NCBI GenBank assembly: GCA_963733135.1
Contig: CAVTBX010000008.1
Coordinates: 248,001-312,000 of the forward strand
From: CAVTBX01 sp963733135
GTDB lineage: Bacteria; Actinomycetota; Thermoleophilia; Gaiellales; Gaiellaceae
Reading direction: 5' to 3'
Length of the DNA stretch: 64,000 nt
The position numbers and the translations under genes are program-made. Below, piece after piece: positions 9,185-17,447 of the stretch (position 1 is its first letter; every line of letters starts with the position of its first letter). The notes under the pieces are model-generated. The model worked only from the letters and a program-made list of their open reading frames with translations, made no database searches and had not been told where the DNA came from.

Positions 9185-9973
9185 TCAGCGACGCGTGCCG
9201 GCGACGAGCAGGTACTCGCGCGTGTGCGCGATCTCACCGTTGTCCGCGTAGTTCGTCTCGAAGAACTCGACCCAGTCGCGGTGCAGATCCTCCCTGCGGT
9301 CTCCGATCGCTTCGGCGAGCGTCTTCGTCGGCCCGTAGCTCGACGAGAAGAGCTCCCAGTAGGCCTCGGCGGAGGGCAGGCGCAGCGTCGAGACGTGCTC
9401 CTTCAGGTCGAGGTCGAACCACTCGCCGAGGAGCTCCTGCACGCGGCTCTGGTCGCCCCAGTCGAACGGGCTCGAGGGCGGCGGCGCCGGCTGGTACGGC
9501 GCCATGACCTTGAACATCTTCGCCAGGCCGCCCGTGGGCGTCCAGTTGGCGAGGGCGATCTTCCCGCCGGGCGCCGTGACGCGGGCGAGCTCGCGCGCCG
9601 ACGCCTCGTGGTCGGGCGTGAACATGATCCCGCACGTCGATGAGACCTTGTCGAAGCTCGCGTCCTCGAACTCCATCTGCTCGGCGTCGCCCACCACGTA
9701 GTCGATCTCGAGCCCACGCTCCTCCGCCCGCTCCTTCGCCGTTGCGATGAGGTCCGGCGCCAGGTCGAGACCGGTGACGCTCGCGCCTCGTTCCGCAGCC
9801 AGCTCGGCCATCGCTCCCGTCCCGGTGGCGAGGTCGAGCAGGCGATCTCCCGATGCAGGCGCGAGCTCTCCGATGACGCGCTCGTGGATGTCGGTGAGCG
9901 TCTCGGTGACGTTCTGGTAGGGCCCGTTGCCCCACATCTTGCTCTGCCGCTCCTTCAGCTCCTCATAGGCCAT
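9185..9973 (-). CDS. Class I SAM-dependent methyltransferase
   Basis: 262 residues. The Rossmann-like SAM site is complete: motif I LLDLATGTGAMAELAA at ~46-61, an acidic residue after strand 2 (VTGLDLAPD), GDAEQMEFEDASFDKV for motifs II/III, and ARVTAPGGKIALANW for the post-motif. It resembles UbiE/COQ5-type methyltransferases (Methyltransf_11/25), but the acceptor is not identifiable. AAAGGAA eight bases before the ATG at 9973 supports the start. It is a single-gene unit, convergent with the large secreted protein gene. Confidence 0.88.
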   Translation of the reverse strand: MAYEELKERQSKMWGNGPYQNVTETLTDIHERVIGELAPASGDRLLDLATGTGAMAELAAERGASVTGLDLAPDLIATAKERAEERGLEIDYVVGDAEQMEFEDASFDKVSSTCGIMFTPDHEASARELARVTAPGGKIALANWTPTGGLAKMFKVMAPYQPAPPPSSPFDWGDQSRVQELLGEWFDLDLKEHVSTLRLPSAEAYWELFSSSYGPTKTLAEAIGDRREDLHRDWVEFFETNYADNGEIAHTREYLLVAGTRR

Positions 9974-10088
9974 GCGATTCCTTTCGAAGAGGGGTAGAGA
10001 CGATACGAGAACCGCCGTCTCGAGGACAACACGGGCGATTGCCGACGTGCCGTGCCGCAGGTGTGTCAGCGGCGAAGGCGCTCGTCGG

Positions 10089-10661
10089 TTACGGCATTCC
10101 GCCTAATGGTCCTCGTCCTTGCCGGGCTCGATGCCGTGCCCGCATCCGTGCGCGTGCGACTTCCCGCAGGTCGGCTGGAAGCGAACCGATCGCGTCCGGC
10201 AGCCCGCTTCGAATGGCTGCGTCGACACGCTCGTCGCCGAACCGAATCTCGCTCTTATCCCGAACGGCATCCTTCAGGCTGTCCCATCGGTCCCCGAGCG
10301 GATCGTTTTCGGGGTTCGGCTCGAGGCCTCCGTGCTTGGCAGAAACGTCATTCAATGCGGCGTCGTGCGCCTCGATCGCCAGCAGGAGCTGATCGATCGC
10401 CCCCGCCAGGCGCTCGGCGGCCTCGTCTCGGCGTCTCACCGCCTCCTCGCCCTCAGCCGCGCGCATCTCCTGCTCCTTCGCAGCGATCAGCGCTTCATGG
10501 TCGGCAAGGGCGCGGGAGGCCAGCGCATGTCGGCCCTGGGCCTCGTTGAGTTTCTGCTCCAACGTGACCGAGGATTCCTCGGCCTCGACCATCTCGGCGC
10601 GGAGTGCGGACATCCGCTCCGCGAGCGCGTCGATTTCGTTCTTAAGGGTCTCGCTGTTCAC
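10089..10661 (-). CDS. Coiled-coil hypothetical protein
   Basis: From GTG 10661 the protein is 190 residues (VNSETLKNEIDALAERMSAL); the frame is open for another 30 codons upstream to 10751, but those residues are low-complexity and unlikely to be coding. Residues ~1-115 are charged heptad-like helices rich in Ala, Glu and Leu (LRAEMVEAEESSVTLEQKL; ALADHEALIAAKEQEMRAAE), consistent with a long coiled coil. The C-terminal part is helical and basic (REVARARMRARHRARQG). There is no signal peptide or membrane segment and no recognised family. Gap 9974-10088 holds only the upstream region of the methyltransferase gene. Confidence 0.5.
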   Translation of the reverse strand: MNSETLKNEIDALAERMSALRAEMVEAEESSVTLEQKLNEAQGRHALASRALADHEALIAAKEQEMRAAEGEEAVRRRDEAAERLAGAIDQLLLAIEAHDAALNDVSAKHGGLEPNPENDPLGDRWDSLKDAVRDKSEIRFGDERVDAAIRSGLPDAIGSLPADLREVARARMRARHRARQGRGPLGGMP

Positions 10662-10775
10662 GGAAGCCGCCGAATCTTGCCAGTTCTCGGCTCGATGCGG
10701 CAGAAGCCGCCCACGCGCCGGACTCTCGAGGCAGGTTGAGGACGATTCCAACCCGTCGCGATCTAGGAAAGGATC

Positions 10776-10800
10776 GAGGCGGCGGGAATCGAACCCGCGT
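10776..10800 (-). repeat. 25-bp duplicate of the tmRNA 3' end (attachment-site-like)
   Basis: These 25 bases are identical and in the same orientation to 11537-11561, which encodes the T-arm and 3' acceptor strand of tmRNA. On the minus strand it forms the T-stem GCGGG-TTCGATT-CCCGC and half an acceptor stem, but no matching 5' acceptor strand, D-arm or anticodon arm exists nearby, so it is not a tRNA gene. A partial copy of an RNA gene 3' end lying downstream of the intact gene is the usual signature of an att site left by an integrative element. Confidence 0.7.
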
Positions 10801-10836
10801 GACGTTCCTCACGGCACCCTCGCGGGATATGTTCGA

Positions 10837-10941
10837 ACGACGCTGCCGTTCGGCGGCGCCAAGCGATCCGGCTCGGGACGCGAGCTCGGCAAGTACGGCG
10901 CGGACGAGTTCGTCAACAAGAAGCTAATCCGGGTCGGCTGA
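10837..10941 (+). pseudogene. C-terminal stub of an aldehyde dehydrogenase
   Basis: The frame encodes TTLPFGGAKRSGSGRELG, then KYGADEFVNKKLIRVG and a stop. That is the terminal segment of NAD(P)-dependent aldehyde dehydrogenases of the succinate-semialdehyde type (PFGGxKxSGxGRE, then a (D/E)EFxNxKxV-type end). The rest of the ~450-residue enzyme, including the catalytic Cys and Glu, is absent: upstream sequence is unrelated and runs into the tmRNA-end duplicate at 10776-10800. It looks like the surviving end of a gene cut by insertion or deletion. No start codon or RBS is associated, and 10662-10775 shows no feature. Confidence 0.7.
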
Positions 10942-10953
10942 CCGACCCGGATT
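10926..10953 (+). terminator. Stem-loop terminator of the ALDH stub
   Basis: A perfect 12-bp inverted repeat (AATCCGGGTCGG / CCGACCCGGATT) has a CTGA loop containing the stub's stop codon. No T-run follows, so it may work with Rho or in both directions. From here to 11018 no other feature is visible. Confidence 0.6.
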
Positions 10954-11018
10954 GCGTTCGGCGGCGGGTAAGCGTGCTCCCCGCCCAGCCGAATCCTGTC
11001 TCGGCCCGGCGCCTTGCG

Positions 11019-11408
11019 TTAGCCGGGCGGCATCTCCGCGTGCTGCGGTGCGTCGTCGCCGATCTCGTGCCACCTCGCCTTGTACGCGACCTGCTGGTGG
11101 AAGGCCGGACGGAGATCGAGGTCCGGCATCTGACCCGCAGCCACGAAGTAGACGCCACCGAGATCGTCGTAGAGGCTGGACCCGCAGTTGCTGCAGAAGT
11201 GACGGGGCGCCAATTCGCTCTCGTAGCGCTTCACCAGGTCCTCGCCCCTGGTGATCGTGAAGTCCTCCTCGGCCACCACCACTCCCGCCAGGCTCGACCC
11301 GGTCCACCGTTGACAGCGCGTGCAGTGACAGTACGCCAGCGCCTTCGGGTCATGGACCTCGTACTCGATACCGTCGCACAGGCACGATCCGTTGAGCGTC
11401 TCCGACAT
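11019..11408 (-). CDS. GFA/CENP-V family zinc protein
   Basis: 129 residues. The zinc-binding cysteine pattern of the glutathione-dependent formaldehyde-activating (GFA, Mss4-like) fold is complete: GSCLCDGIEYEV at ~8-19, CHCTRCQRWTGSS at ~28-40 and FCSNCGSSLYDD at ~71-82. The length is typical. Most family members have no proven formaldehyde activity, so the substrate is unknown. The start ATG at 11408 is preceded by GGAGGGTCGCG. It is the only intact gene between the tmRNA 3' end and its duplicate, so it may be cargo of a decayed integrated element. Confidence 0.85.
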   Translation of the reverse strand: MSETLNGSCLCDGIEYEVHDPKALAYCHCTRCQRWTGSSLAGVVVAEEDFTITRGEDLVKRYESELAPRHFCSNCGSSLYDDLGGVYFVAAGQMPDLDLRPAFHQQVAYKARWHEIGDDAPQHAEMPPG

Positions 11409-11534
11409 CGCGACCCTCCCGAGTTCGCCGAACGATCGGGCGCCACGGTACCAAACCAGGCTCTGGCTTCCCGGTTCCGGACCGGCCAGTGCCGGACGCC
11501 GGTCGGTCTAGGGGCCGGTTCCCTGAGCGAAAGG

Positions 11535-11893
11535 TGGAGGCGGCGGGAATCGAACCCGCGTCCGCGGTCGCACCGGTGGGAGCATCTACAAGCGTAGTCC
11601 GCGCTTTCGTTTCGCCCGGCGGCCGGTTCGCGGACGACCTACCGACGGACTAGCCCTCCTGCGATGTCCCGCCTCGGGCGAGTGGCTCTCCCTCGGCGGC
11701 GAGCCCGTTTTCTGACACCGGATTCCGACCCACGGGCCGAAGTCGGAGCGGCGCGTCACCTAACTAGGTTAGGCGGCGAGTGCGAGTTCGTCGTTCGCAC
11801 TTGCGTTGTTCCCGGTTGTTTTACGAGGCCAACCGGGGACCTCGGCTTGCAGCTCTCCCGGAGAACCGACCACGTCGAAACCAGATCGCCCCC
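11535..11893 (-). ncRNA. ssrA: Transfer-messenger RNA (tmRNA)
   Basis: About 359 nt on the minus strand. The 5' end GGGGGCGATCTGGTTTCGAC pairs with the 3' acceptor strand CGCCTCC (seven pairs including one G-U), and the T-arm is GCGGGTTCGATTCCCGC. CC follows the discriminator A but the last A of CCA is not encoded. The tag-coding frame ends at TAA 11769-11771 and reads GNNASANDELALAA before the stop; the exact resume codon cannot be fixed by eye. The ALAA ending is the standard ClpXP degradation signal. smpB is next door (12315-12779) beyond the rhodanese gene. The 3' terminal 25 bp recur at 10776-10800. Gap 11409-11534 contains GC-rich inverted repeats but no clear T-run. Confidence 0.95.
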
Positions 11894-11907
11894 AGGCCCT
11901 CGCATTG

Positions 11908-11913
11908 TAGCCT
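11908..11913 (+). promoter_or_regulatory. Putative -10 box (TAGCCT) of the rhodanese gene
   Basis: Seven bases separate it from GTG 11921, and the box sits only 15 bp from the divergent 5' end of tmRNA, so the two promoters must overlap. Confidence 0.4.
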
Positions 11914-11920
11914 CTCTTCC

Positions 11921-12331
11921 GTGAGCCTCCACCTGCCTGAGCCCGAGCCACGCCGGACGATCCACGACCTCGTCGAGGAGGCACGGGCGAGCTACGACCG
12001 CGTCACCCCGGGCGAGGCGTACTTGCGGATGCAGGCAGGCGCCGTGCTCGTCGATACGCGCTCGCCTGATCAGCACGACCGACAGGGCCACATCCAAGGC
12101 AGTGTCCACCACCCGCTCTCGACGCTCCTCTGGCGTCTCGACCCAGCCTGCCCGACCTCGAACGACCTGATCTCGTTCGACACCGAGGTCATCCTGATCT
12201 GCCGCGAGGGCTACTCTTCGAGCCTTGCCGCCGCGCACCTTCGTGAGCTCGGCTTCTCCCGGGCCACCGACGTGATCGGCGGCGTCGACGCCTGGAAAGA
12301 CGCGGGCCTGCCGGTCAACGACGCCGGCTGA
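11921..12331 (+). CDS. Rhodanese-like domain protein
   Basis: 136 residues from GTG 11921, a single rhodanese domain. AVLVDTRSPDQHDRQGHIQG at ~44-63 holds the conserved Asp-Arg and the 'GHI.GS' turn. The catalytic loop is LICREGYSSSLAA with the active-site Cys in CREGYSS, and the end is the conserved IGGVDAWKDAGLPV. Such domains transfer sulfur through a Cys persulfide; the partner is unknown. Upstream sequence of the open frame is tmRNA and is excluded. The last 17 bases overlap the end of the convergent smpB gene. Confidence 0.88.
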   Translation: MSLHLPEPEPRRTIHDLVEEARASYDRVTPGEAYLRMQAGAVLVDTRSPDQHDRQGHIQGSVHHPLSTLLWRLDPACPTSNDLISFDTEVILICREGYSSSLAAAHLRELGFSRATDVIGGVDAWKDAGLPVNDAG

Positions 12332-12779
12332 GCGCGCGCTCCATCTGGCGCTTGGCATCGCGGTCTGCGATGTCGCGCCGCTTGTCGCGCGTCTCCTTGC
12401 CCCGAGCGACGGCTAGCTCGACCTTCACGCGACCATCCTTCCAGTAGATCCGCGTCGGGACGAGCGTCAGGCCCTTCTCCCGCACCTTGCCGTAGAGGGA
12501 GTCGATCTCACGTCGGTGCAGGAGGAGGCGCCGGTCGCGATCGGGCTCGTGATTTTGGATGTTCCCCATCGCGTACTCGGGAATATGGGCGCCGACGAGG
12601 AAGGCCTGCCCGTCCCTGATGTCCGCGAAGGCACGCGCGAGGATGATCTGCCCTGTCCGCAGGGACTTGACCTCGGTGCCGGTCAGCTCGAGGCCCGCCT
12701 CGATGCGATCGGACAGGTGGTACTCGTGCCGCGCCCGGCGGTTGTCGGCGATCAGCTTTGTTCCGTTGCTGCGTGCCAC
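12315..12779 (-). CDS. smpB: SsrA-binding protein SmpB
   Basis: 154 residues from GTG 12779 (VARSNGTKLIADNRRARHEY), four bases after the rnr stop. The upstream extension of the open frame lies inside rnr. Family hallmarks are all present: NRRARHEY..D.IEAGLELTGTEVKSLR, GHI-type loop GAHIPEYAMGNIQNHEPDRDRRLLLHR, and the basic C-terminal tail (KRRDIADRDAKRQMERAL) that enters the ribosomal mRNA channel. It binds tmRNA and delivers it to stalled ribosomes; ssrA itself is encoded 420 bp away on the same strand. Probably co-transcribed with rnr, which degrades the non-stop mRNAs. Confidence 0.96.
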   Translation of the reverse strand: MARSNGTKLIADNRRARHEYHLSDRIEAGLELTGTEVKSLRTGQIILARAFADIRDGQAFLVGAHIPEYAMGNIQNHEPDRDRRLLLHRREIDSLYGKVREKGLTLVPTRIYWKDGRVKVELAVARGKETRDKRRDIADRDAKRQMERALSRRR

Positions 12780-12783
12780 GACC

Positions 12784-14466
12784 CTAAGTCTCGCAAAGAG
12801 AGAGCTCGACCTTGCCGTCGGTGCGGTCGATCTTTTCGACCCGCACCGAGATCGGATCCCCGAGCCGGTAGCGCCGGCCACTTCGCCGGCCAACCAGGGC
12901 GGTCGCGACAGGGTTCAGCTCGTAGTACTCGCCCGTCAGGCGTCGAGCCGGGAGGAAGCCCTCGAAGACGCCGTCGAAGCGCGCGAAGAGCCCCGAGCCG
13001 ATCACGCCGACGATCTCGCCGTCGAAACACGTGTCCCAGCCGGCATCGAAGAGACGCCGGTCGAGGTACCACGCGAGGCAGAGCGCGTCAGCCCGGTACT
13101 CGATCTGCGCGGCCTCGCGCTCACGGGACGACGTCCATTCGCCGAGCTCGGCCAGATCCTCGGGAACCGGGTCGTCGGCAACGCCCAGCTCCCGGAGGAG
13201 CGCACGGTGGACGACGAGATCGGGATAGCGGCGGATCGGAGACGTGAAGTGGCAGTAGGCGCGACTCGCGAGGCCCGAATGACCGAGGTTCTGCTCCACG
13301 TAGCGGGCCTGCTTGAGCGCGCGAAGGACAAGCGGCGGGAATGCCTCCTCCCCGCGTCCCGCCTGGGCCGTGTACTCGGCCACCTGCGTACTGATGCGCG
13401 CGGCGAGCTTCGCGGCGTCGGCGGGTGTCAGACGTTCGGGGAGAGGCGGAGTCGGTACCTCGAGATCCTCGAGCTTCGAGACGAGGAGCTCGACGGCCTG
13501 TGGGTCGGGCCGCTCGTGAACGCGGAAGAGCGCCTCGCGCCGGCGGCCGGCGAGCAGCTCGGCGACCGCCTCGTTGGCGAGGATCATGAGCTCCTCGACG
13601 AGCATGTGGGCGTGCGGCTCCGACTCGACCCAGGCTCGCTCCACGCCCCCGTCGCCGTCGAAGGCGAAGGACGTCTCACCCGTCTCGATCCGAAGCGCAC
13701 CACGCCGGTAGCGGCGTTCCCGAAGCGCGGTCGTCACTCGTTCGGCGAGCTCGAGCGCTTCCGTCAGCTCGTCCCCGGCCCGCTCGCGACCCGCAAGGAC
13801 TGCCTCAGCATGCCCGTAGGTGAGCCGCTCGCGACTCCGGATCATGCTGCGGTAGATCCGCGCCTTGCCGGGGCTCAAATCGGTTCCGAAGAGCACTTCG
13901 ACGGTGACGCAGCGCCGGTCTGCCTGGGGCCGAAGCGAGCAGAGATCCGCTGAGAGCCGCTCGGGCAGCATCGGCTCCACGCGGCCGGGAACGTACACGG
14001 AGAAGCCGCGCTCCGCGGCATCGCGGTCGAGCGGCGAGCCGGCGGGGACGTACGCGGAGACGTCCGCGATGTGCACCCAGGCTCTGACCCCGTCGCCTTC
14101 CGCCTTGAAGGAGAGCGCGTCGTCGTAATCCTTCGCCCCTTCCGGGTCGATCGTGAACGCAAGCAGGTCGCGCAGGTCGACGCGATCCGGCTCATCCTCA
14201 GGCGGCTCAGGCGGCGGCGGAGGATGCGGCCGCCGCACGCCCTCATGCCAGAGCAGGCCTTCGAGCACGGCTTCGATGTCCTTCGGGCGGCCCAGCACCT
14301 CCTCGAGCCGAGCGCGACCGCGGCCGAGCCGCAGCACGACGAGGTCGCCCTCCCCGGCGCTACCGGCGCCCTTCCGATCGACGACGACGGGCGTCCCCGG
14401 CTCGAAGAACGGGTCGCCGACGAATAGCTTGCCCCGCCGGGCAAGCTCGGCGACGAGAGTCTCCAC
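12784..14466 (-). CDS. rnr: RNB-domain exoribonuclease (RNase R/VacB type)
   Basis: 560 residues from GTG 14466, directly abutting the ctpA-type gene's stop. The catalytic RNB domain runs from ~105 to ~440, with FTIDPEGAKDYDDALSF carrying the magnesium-binding aspartates and later SPIRRYPDLVVHRALL and ADALCLAWYL. A short S1 domain closes the protein (CFDGEIVGVIGSGLFARF ... VELSLCET). It is shorter than E. coli RNase R (~810) because the N-terminal helix-turn-helix and cold-shock modules are reduced. A proline-rich linker sits at ~79-90. Role: 3'-5' degradation of structured RNA; position next to smpB fits trans-translation. Confidence 0.93.
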   Translation of the reverse strand: METLVAELARRGKLFVGDPFFEPGTPVVVDRKGAGSAGEGDLVVLRLGRGRARLEEVLGRPKDIEAVLEGLLWHEGVRRPHPPPPPEPPEDEPDRVDLRDLLAFTIDPEGAKDYDDALSFKAEGDGVRAWVHIADVSAYVPAGSPLDRDAAERGFSVYVPGRVEPMLPERLSADLCSLRPQADRRCVTVEVLFGTDLSPGKARIYRSMIRSRERLTYGHAEAVLAGRERAGDELTEALELAERVTTALRERRYRRGALRIETGETSFAFDGDGGVERAWVESEPHAHMLVEELMILANEAVAELLAGRRREALFRVHERPDPQAVELLVSKLEDLEVPTPPLPERLTPADAAKLAARISTQVAEYTAQAGRGEEAFPPLVLRALKQARYVEQNLGHSGLASRAYCHFTSPIRRYPDLVVHRALLRELGVADDPVPEDLAELGEWTSSREREAAQIEYRADALCLAWYLDRRLFDAGWDTCFDGEIVGVIGSGLFARFDGVFEGFLPARRLTGEYYELNPVATALVGRRSGRRYRLGDPISVRVEKIDRTDGKVELSLCET

Positions 14467-15642
14467 CTAGATCTTCGTCAGGACCTGGCGGGCCGCGGCC
14501 TGGAGCGCCTCGTCCGCCCGCGTCACCGGATCGTCCAGGGCACGAACGCGCGGGCGGAACCCCCGACCGAGCAGGTCTCGGCCGCGCGGCGTCAGGTACG
14601 TGGCCGTGGTCAGCTTCAGTGCCGCGCCGTTGGAGAGCTCCCGAAGCGACTGGACGGCGGCCTTGCCGTAGGTGCGCTGCCCGACGACGACCGCGCGCCC
14701 ATTCTCGGCGAGCCCCGCGGCGACGATTTCCGAGGCACTGGCGCTGCCGCGGTTGACGAGCACCGCGATTGGAAGCCGGGGGAACGGCGTCGCGCCCGAC
14801 ACCGAGAACGTGCGCCGCTCCTGGTGTACGCCCTCCGTCGTGCAGACCACGCCCTCTTCCAGGAAGAGCGACACGCTTCGCACGGCTTCGAGCAGGAGCC
14901 CGCCGGGGTTGTCGCGCAGGTCGAGGACGATTCCACGGGCACCGTCTGCAACCAGGCGGCGCGTGGCGGCGCGCAATTCCTGCGTCGTGTCGTCCGAGAA
15001 CGAGTAGATCCGGACGTAGCCGACCTCGGCCCGCCTCGCGTTCAGCATCCGGACGAGGCTGGTCGGCGCCGGCAGCTCCTGACGGACGAGCGTGAAGCTG
15101 AGGCGGCCGATCCGCGGTCGGCGAACGGTCAAACGCACGGTCGTGCCTTCCTCGCCCTGGATCAGGTAGAGCGAGCGCTCGAAACGCATCTGGGCTGCCG
15201 GCCGGCCGTCGATCGAGACGATCAGGTCACCGCGCCGAATCCCGGCTTGGCGCGCCGGCCCCTGAAAGGCCGAGGTGACGACCAGGCCCTCTCGCGCTGG
15301 ATTGACGGTGAGCCCGACCCCGCTGTAGCGACCCGACGTCGTCCGTTCGAGCGCGTCGTACTCCACCGGCGTCAGGTACTCGGTATAAGGATCGTCCAGG
15401 GCTCCGAGCATGCCTCGGACGGTCCGGCGCGCGAGGATGGCCTCCCCGACGTCGCGGTAGTACGCGGTCTCGAGCTCGGCACGCACCTCGGCTGCCACAC
15501 CGGGTTGGGGCGTGTCGGGCGAGGCGGCCGGCGGCGACGCCTGGACGCGAGGTTCGTCCGCCCCCGTGGAGAGGAGGCCGGCCAGGAAGGTGCCTCCCAG
15601 CAGAAGCACGGTTCCGCCTATGACCAGCCACCGTCGTCTCAT
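14467..15642 (-). CDS. Carboxyl-terminal processing protease (S41/CtpA family)
   Basis: 391 residues from ATG 15642 (MRRRWLVIGGTVLLLGGTF), with an N-terminal signal anchor, so it acts outside the membrane. A PDZ domain (~105-190) contains SGRYSGVGLTVN and GIRRGDLIVSIDG. The S41 domain follows: IVLDLRDNPGGLLLEAV, the catalytic serine in NRGSASASEI and the catalytic lysine in RTYGKAAVQS. C-terminal processing proteases cleave secreted or membrane proteins, often linked with cell-wall turnover. It begins the ctpA-rnr-smpB run, 50 bp downstream of ftsX, and has its own promoter-like box. Confidence 0.94.
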   Translation of the reverse strand: MRRRWLVIGGTVLLLGGTFLAGLLSTGADEPRVQASPPAASPDTPQPGVAAEVRAELETAYYRDVGEAILARRTVRGMLGALDDPYTEYLTPVEYDALERTTSGRYSGVGLTVNPAREGLVVTSAFQGPARQAGIRRGDLIVSIDGRPAAQMRFERSLYLIQGEEGTTVRLTVRRPRIGRLSFTLVRQELPAPTSLVRMLNARRAEVGYVRIYSFSDDTTQELRAATRRLVADGARGIVLDLRDNPGGLLLEAVRSVSLFLEEGVVCTTEGVHQERRTFSVSGATPFPRLPIAVLVNRGSASASEIVAAGLAENGRAVVVGQRTYGKAAVQSLRELSNGAALKLTTATYLTPRGRDLLGRGFRPRVRALDDPVTRADEALQAAARQVLTKI

Positions 15643-15658
15643 CTGCCGCAAGCGATCA

Positions 15659-15664
15659 AGTATA
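15659..15664 (-). promoter_or_regulatory. Putative -10 box (TATACT) of the ctpA-type gene
   Basis: TATACT on the minus strand lies 16 bases before ATG 15642, between the ftsX stop and this gene, so the downstream run can be transcribed separately from ftsEX. Confidence 0.5.
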
Positions 15665-15692
15665 AGAGGCCGTCCTGAGGCCCCATCCGACG

Positions 15693-16562
15693 TCAAATGC
15701 GCAGGAAGCGGCGCAGCGTCACGCCGGAGCCCAGTGCGCCGACGAAGAGGCTGACTGCGATCAGGATCAGCGCGATGAGCGGGAAGCTGAGCGCGTTCAC
15801 GTCGTTGGGCCCCTCGTCGATCCGCCCGAGGATCGACGGGAGCGCGAGCTCCTTGGCGATGAGGAGCAGGATCACGGCGACGATCGAGCCCACCAGCCCG
15901 CAGATGATCCCCTCGAGCATGAAGGGGCCGCGCACGAACCAGTTGCTCGCCCCGACGAGCTTCATCACCTCGACCTCGCGGCGGCGCGAGAAGATCGAGA
16001 GCCGGATCGTGTTCGCGATCAGGATCACGGATGCGGTGAGCAGGATGAGGCTGCCGATCAGGAAGACGGCGCCGATGATCTTGGCGACCTGGAGGATCCG
16101 CTCGGAGGCCTCCTTCCCGTATCGGACCAGATCGACCCCGGGCGGGGTCGGCTCGAACTGCGCCGCGAGCCGCTCGACGTCCTCGGCGCGCTTCGGCCGC
16201 ACCTCGTAGGAGGCGGGCAGCGGGTTCGAGGTCAGGTTCTCGACGAGATCCGGGTGGAGCTTCTCCATCCGGGCGATCGCGTCGGCCTCGGAGACGAACG
16301 TGTACTCCTCGACGAGCGGGTTCGCGATGATCTCCTGCTGGACGGCGTTCTTCTGGGCCGCGGTCGCGTCCTGCTCGAAGTAGATCTTGACCTGAAGGTC
16401 GTCCTTCACGTTGTTCGTCCACGACAGCACCCAGGTGCCGAGCGCGATGAAGAGACCGAGCAGGAACATCCCGATCAGCACTGTCATCGTCGCCGCGACC
16501 GTGGTCGAGAGATTCGCGGAGACGGAGCGAAACGCCTCGGTGACGAACAGCTTGGCCCTCAC
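15693..16562 (-). CDS. ftsX: Cell division protein FtsX (permease-like)
   Basis: 289 residues. Helix 1 (TMTVLIGMFLLGLFIALGTW) is followed by the extracellular domain at ~55-165 (VKIYFEQDATAAQ, VEEYTFVSEADAIARM, PASYEVRP). Then come three helices of the FtsX/MacB fold, with the conserved cytosolic motif RREVEVMKLVGASNWFVRGPF at ~195-215. With FtsE it forms the ABC-like complex that controls peptidoglycan hydrolases at the septum. The GTG start overlaps the ftsE stop (GTGA, 16559-16562), so translation is coupled. Confidence 0.96.
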   Translation of the reverse strand: MRAKLFVTEAFRSVSANLSTTVAATMTVLIGMFLLGLFIALGTWVLSWTNNVKDDLQVKIYFEQDATAAQKNAVQQEIIANPLVEEYTFVSEADAIARMEKLHPDLVENLTSNPLPASYEVRPKRAEDVERLAAQFEPTPPGVDLVRYGKEASERILQVAKIIGAVFLIGSLILLTASVILIANTIRLSIFSRRREVEVMKLVGASNWFVRGPFMLEGIICGLVGSIVAVILLLIAKELALPSILGRIDEGPNDVNALSFPLIALILIAVSLFVGALGSGVTLRRFLRI

Positions 16563-17335
16563 GACACGTACCCGCCTCGGCGCTCGTCACGGACGACGAT
16601 GCCGTCCTCGAGGGCGATCACGCGGCGGCGCATCTTGTCCACCATCTCCCGATCGTGCGTGGCCATGACGACCGTGGTTCCCGTGCGGTTGATGCGGTAG
16701 AGGAGCTGCATGATCCCCACGGACGTGTCGGGATCGAGGTTCCCGGTCGGCTCGTCGCAGATCAGGAGCGGCGGGTGGTTCACGAACGCCCGCGCGATCG
16801 ACACGCGCTGCTGCTCGCCGCCTGAGAGCTCGTCCGGTAGGGAGCCGGTCTTGTGGGCAAGACCGACCAGGCCGAGCACCTCGGGCACCTTCGCGCGGAT
16901 CGCGCGCTTGGAATCGCCCTGCACCTTGAGTGCGTAGGCGACGTTCTCGAACGCGGTGCGGTCGGACAGAAGCTTGAAGTCCTGGAAGACGCAGCCGATG
17001 TTGCGCCGGAGCATCGGCACCTTCGAGCGCTTGAGCCGGGCCAGCTCGCGGCCGCCGACGATGATCTTGCCGCTCGTCGGGTCGAGCTCCTTCAGAAGGA
17101 GCCGCATGAGGGTCGATTTCCCAGAGCCCGACGGGCCGACGAGGAAGACGAACTCGCCCTTGTCGATCGTGAGCGAGATGTCCCGAAGGGCGACGACGTG
17201 CGGCTCGTAGATCTTCGTGACGGCTTCGAGGACGATCATGGGCGCGCCGACTGCACGCGGGCCCTGTTCTTCTTCCGCGGGAACCACTGCCGTCATCGGC
17301 GTGGCATTGGCTGTCTCGAGGCTCGTCTCCTGCAC
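16559..17335 (-). CDS. ftsE: Cell division ATP-binding protein FtsE
   Basis: 258 residues from GTG 17335; the canonical FtsE begins at MIVLEAVTKIY (residue ~33), so the first 32 residues are an extension or the start is internal. Walker A is GPSGSGKST, the Q-loop is in GCVFQDFKLL, the ABC signature is LSGGEQQRVSIARA and Walker B is LLICDEPTGNLDP with the H-loop in MATHDREMV. It drives FtsX. The order prfB-ftsE-ftsX-(ctpA)-smpB is common in Gram-positive bacteria. A TAGACT box on the minus strand at 17397-17402 may be its promoter. Confidence 0.95.
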   Translation of the reverse strand: MQETSLETANATPMTAVVPAEEEQGPRAVGAPMIVLEAVTKIYEPHVVALRDISLTIDKGEFVFLVGPSGSGKSTLMRLLLKELDPTSGKIIVGGRELARLKRSKVPMLRRNIGCVFQDFKLLSDRTAFENVAYALKVQGDSKRAIRAKVPEVLGLVGLAHKTGSLPDELSGGEQQRVSIARAFVNHPPLLICDEPTGNLDPDTSVGIMQLLYRINRTGTTVVMATHDREMVDKMRRRVIALEDGIVVRDERRGGYVS

Positions 17336-17447
17336 CGGGTCTCAAACGAGCGCGCTTCCCCAGAAGCGGCTCCGGCTGGGCTTGCAAACGGTGTCCGAGT
17401 CTAGCTGAACCTTCGGCGGATTCCGCTGCGAGCAGGTGAATCTTCGG

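Noticed and set aside
10770..10850. tRNA gene on the minus strand
   Set aside because: Only a T-arm and half an acceptor are present; no 5' acceptor partner, D-arm or anticodon arm is found, and the sequence equals the tmRNA 3' end.
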